From assembly GCF_039645965.1 (NCBI RefSeq), contig NZ_CP147917.1:1116001-1180000 (forward strand): DNA of 64,000 nt. Reading direction: 5' to 3'. This document shows positions 61,709 through 64,000 of this stretch, piece after piece. The notes beneath the pieces are model-generated. The model had not been told where the DNA came from. It ran no database searches and saw nothing but the letters and a program-made list of their open reading frames with translations. Both the position numbers and the translations under genes were made by a program. This DNA is from Sulfurimonas sp. HSL3-2 (lineage in GTDB: Bacteria; Campylobacterota; Campylobacteria; Campylobacterales; Sulfurimonadaceae). Numbering within the stretch: position 1 is the first letter of the stretch; the number at the start of each line of letters is the position of its first letter.

Positions 61709-64000
61709 ATGAGCGAAGAGATCAAAAACATCGGGCTTAGTTCGGCGGAGGCTGTCATACGTTTAAAGAAGTATGGCCCTAACCTGCCGCCTGACAGCCG
61801 ACCGAAGACACTGTTTGGTATCATCATCGGTGTTGTAAGCGAACCTATGTTTTTGATGCTGCTCGTTGCCGGAGGCATCTACCTTCTGCTCGGTGATCTT
61901 GCCGAAGCGCTCTTTTTACTTGTCTTTGTCTTCGTAGTCATCGGGATCACTTTGATCCAGACACATAAGACAGAACGTGCTTTAGAATCCCTTCGTGACC
62001 TTTCATCGCCGCGTGCTTTAGTGATACGAGACGGCAAAAAGATGCGTATTGCAGGACAGGATGTCGTCCCTGGAGATCTGCTTATACTGCATGAAGGTGA
62101 CCGCATTCCAGCAGATGCTACTCTCATAAACGGTCAGCTTTCAGTTGACGAATCACTCCTTACGGGAGAATCCGTACCCGTAAATAAAATGGTAAGCGAA
62201 CCCGGAGATGAAAGCTCTTCACTCTTTGCCAGTACTATCGTCACAAAGGGTTACGCAAAAGCACTGGTACAGCAAACCGGTAATGCGACAGCAGTAGGAG
62301 GCATCGGCAAAGCACTCTTGGAGACATACGAGACTACGTCAAGACTACAACGGTCCTCTCGCGTCATCATAAAAAATCTTGTTATGATCGCTTTTGCGAT
62401 GGTAGTACTGCTTGTACTTGTAAACTGGCTGTTAAACGAGCAGTCATTTTTACAGAGTATCCTTTCAGGCATCACATTGGCGATGGCAATACTGCCTGAA
62501 GAGATCACGGTTATTCTAACAGTGTTCTTGGCACTCGGTGCATGGCGCATCTCCAAGATAAACGTCCTTACCCGTGATATCACGGCAGTAGAAGCACTTG
62601 GGACGACCACTGTCCTTGCAGTTGACAAGACAGGGACATTGACGCAGAACTCTATGCAGGTCGCAGAACTCTCAATAGACGAAAATTCATTTATATCATC
62701 AGAGGAAACGCTTGAAGAGGAGTTCCACTCACTTGTAGAGTTCGCCATGCTCGCAACACCGCAAAACCCTTTTGATCCGATGGAAAAAGCGATACAGTCC
62801 TTTGGACATGAACTTCTAAGCGGTACCGAGCATATACATGATGACACTGTTCCCCATTTTGAGTATGAACTCTCTCCTGAGATCCTCGCGATGACGCGCG
62901 TTATATCTACCGAAAGACCTTCGCTCTATCTGCTGGCTACAAAAGGAGCTCCCGAAGCCGTAGCAGATTTGTGTCATCTTCCTGAAGAAAAACTGCAGGA
63001 TATCCAGCAAAGAGTAGAAGGGATGGCCAAACGCGGACTACGTGTCCTTGGAGTCGCACGCGGTGAGTGGAAAAAAAAAGATCTGGCAGAGGAGTGGCCA
63101 AAAAGTCAGCATGATTTTGATTTTACTTTTCTTGGTCTGGTCGGTTTCATAGACCCTATCCGCCCAGAAGTACCCGCTGCCATACAAGAGTGTCAAAATG
63201 CAGGTATCAAAGTGCTTATGCTTACAGGCGACCATCCGGCGACGGCACAGGCGATAGCAAGAGAAGTCGGCTTGGCTTATGATGCTCAAATCATCTTAGG
63301 TGATGAGATAGAATCTCTCAGTGACGATGTTTTAAAAGAGCGCTTAAAAAACATTACGGTCTGTGCACGTATGAGGCCTGAACATAAACTAAGACTTGTA
63401 CAGGTATTGCAAGACAGCGGTGAAATAGTCGGTATGACTGGAGACGGTGTCAATGATGCTCCAGCACTCAAAGTATCAAATGTAGGGATTGCAATGGGAC
63501 AAAGAGGTACCGATGTCGCCCGTGAAGCGGCATCTCTTGTTCTGCTTGACGATAGCTTTGCAAGTATAACAGCCGCTATATCGCAGGGAAGACGCATCTA
63601 TGACAACATCACAAAAGCTACACGTTTTGCTTTTGCCGTGCATCTGCCCATTATCATACTCACACTTTTGCCTGCACTTTTACAGTGGCCTATACTTTTG
63701 ATGCCTGCGCATATCGTACTTTTACAGCTTCTTATCGACCCTGCCTGCTCCATCGTCTTTGAGTCAGAACCTGCATCAGCCGATATTATGAAACGTCCGC
63801 CTAGGCATATCGATGCCAGTCCGTTTGCTCTTTCAAATGTCGGACATGCACTTATTCAAGGCAGCGGGATAGCTTTTATACTGATAGCGGGAGATTATGT
63901 TTTACAGCAGATGGAATGGAGTGATGCGCAGATACGTATCTCTGTGTTCATCGCATTTGTCTTGACACTCTTTTTTCTGGTCTTGGCGAACAGAACCTTT
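61709..64000 (+). CDS. P-type cation-transporting ATPase (3' partial)
   Basis: The frame is open from ATG 61709 to the window end (764 codons). Visible parts are the actuator loop with LLTGESVPV, an M4 segment 'LAMAILPEEITVILTVFLALGAW' with PEE in place of the PEG of SERCA, the phosphorylation site D306-K-T-G-T, the 'LMLTGDHPATA' segment and the hinge 'GMTGDGVNDAPAL'. This combination fits the P2-like group with the PEE(F/I) motif, common in proteobacteria and of unproven substrate (Ca2+, Mg2+ or H+). The short cytoplasmic N-terminus has no metal-binding domain. Apparent minus-strand frames here are shadows. Confidence 0.9.
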   Translation, partial: MSEEIKNIGLSSAEAVIRLKKYGPNLPPDSRPKTLFGIIIGVVSEPMFLMLLVAGGIYLLLGDLAEALFLLVFVFVVIGITLIQTHKTERALESLRDLSSPRALVIRDGKKMRIAGQDVVPGDLLILHEGDRIPADATLINGQLSVDESLLTGESVPVNKMVSEPGDESSSLFASTIVTKGYAKALVQQTGNATAVGGIGKALLETYETTSRLQRSSRVIIKNLVMIAFAMVVLLVLVNWLLNEQSFLQSILSGITLAMAILPEEITVILTVFLALGAWRISKINVLTRDITAVEALGTTTVLAVDKTGTLTQNSMQVAELSIDENSFISSEETLEEEFHSLVEFAMLATPQNPFDPMEKAIQSFGHELLSGTEHIHDDTVPHFEYELSPEILAMTRVISTERPSLYLLATKGAPEAVADLCHLPEEKLQDIQQRVEGMAKRGLRVLGVARGEWKKKDLAEEWPKSQHDFDFTFLGLVGFIDPIRPEVPAAIQECQNAGIKVLMLTGDHPATAQAIAREVGLAYDAQIILGDEIESLSDDVLKERLKNITVCARMRPEHKLRLVQVLQDSGEIVGMTGDGVNDAPALKVSNVGIAMGQRGTDVAREAASLVLLDDSFASITAAISQGRRIYDNITKATRFAFAVHLPIIILTLLPALLQWPILLMPAHIVLLQLLIDPACSIVFESEPASADIMKRPPRHIDASPFALSNVGHALIQGSGIAFILIAGDYVLQQMEWSDAQIRISVFIAFVLTLFFLVLANRTF

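Noticed and set aside
61879-63597. Several minus-strand frames of 80-200 codons
   Set aside because: They lie opposite a P-type ATPase gene with DKTGT and TGDGVNDAP motifs that runs off the right end.

Overview
The window reads as chromosomal DNA of a Campylobacterota (epsilonproteobacterial) chemolithoautotroph, most like Sulfurimonas or a close relative. The grounds are the reductive TCA set (2-oxoglutarate:ferredoxin oxidoreductase oorDABC, succinyl-CoA synthetase, fumarase, malate dehydrogenase, AcnB-type aconitase), Campylobacterota-type flagellar genes with a sigma-54-like promoter, compact overlapping genes and a moderately AT-rich composition. The genus is inferred from gene content, not from a search.

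Layout. 1-3.8 kb: lptA (cut by the left edge), engB, an ArgA-like acetyltransferase, a small membrane protein and mrdA (PBP2), tightly overlapped on the plus strand. 3.8-5.5 kb: on the minus strand a Na+/Ca2+ exchanger, ybeY and a YjfB-like motility peptide. 5.5-13 kb: on the plus strand a two-subunit GMC dehydrogenase, a Na/phosphate symporter, queC, a YgjP-like metalloprotease, a DUF155/RMD1 protein and a diguanylate cyclase with a zinc-binding CZB domain. 13.0-14.3 kb: RNase P RNA (minus) and a TetR gene preceded by four evenly spaced operators. 14.3-22 kb: oorDABC, sucCD, fumC and mdh, all minus, arranged nearly in the order of the reductive TCA reactions. 22-30 kb: mltG overlapping a divergent AsmA-like gene, a LolC/E-type permease and secA. 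30.2-32.2 kb: an isolated, very AT-rich gene for a PD-(D/E)xK nuclease-like protein, the clearest accessory gene. 32.4-40.5 kb: lolA, acnB, ftsK and flgL. 40.6-44.1 kb: tRNA-Leu and a cobalamin lower-ligand/linker operon (bluB, an APH-like kinase, cobD, cbiB). 44.1-46.8 kb: an FtsH-like double-AAA protease with degenerate ATPase motifs and a small partner. 47-53.2 kb: flgA, ubiX, coaD, tmk, hisS, speA, cysE. 53.4-61.6 kb: an aspartate aminotransferase, a small unknown protein, two tandem lpxD copies, ilvN, ilvB, ppx/gppA, ilvA and a CoA-binding protein. 61.7 kb to the end: a cation P-type ATPase cut by the right edge.

Most of the window is housekeeping. The observations most worth following are: (1) the lone PD-(D/E)xK protein between secA and lolA; (2) the palindrome TTACATGTAA, found ten times by eye and twice as an inverted pair forming a hairpin between convergent genes; (3) four TetR-type operators exactly 32 bp apart; (4) the FtsH-like protein with an intact protease site but altered Walker motifs in both AAA modules; (5) an APH-family kinase that may supply L-threonine phosphate for cobalamin; (6) a three-tier hairpin in the mdh leader.
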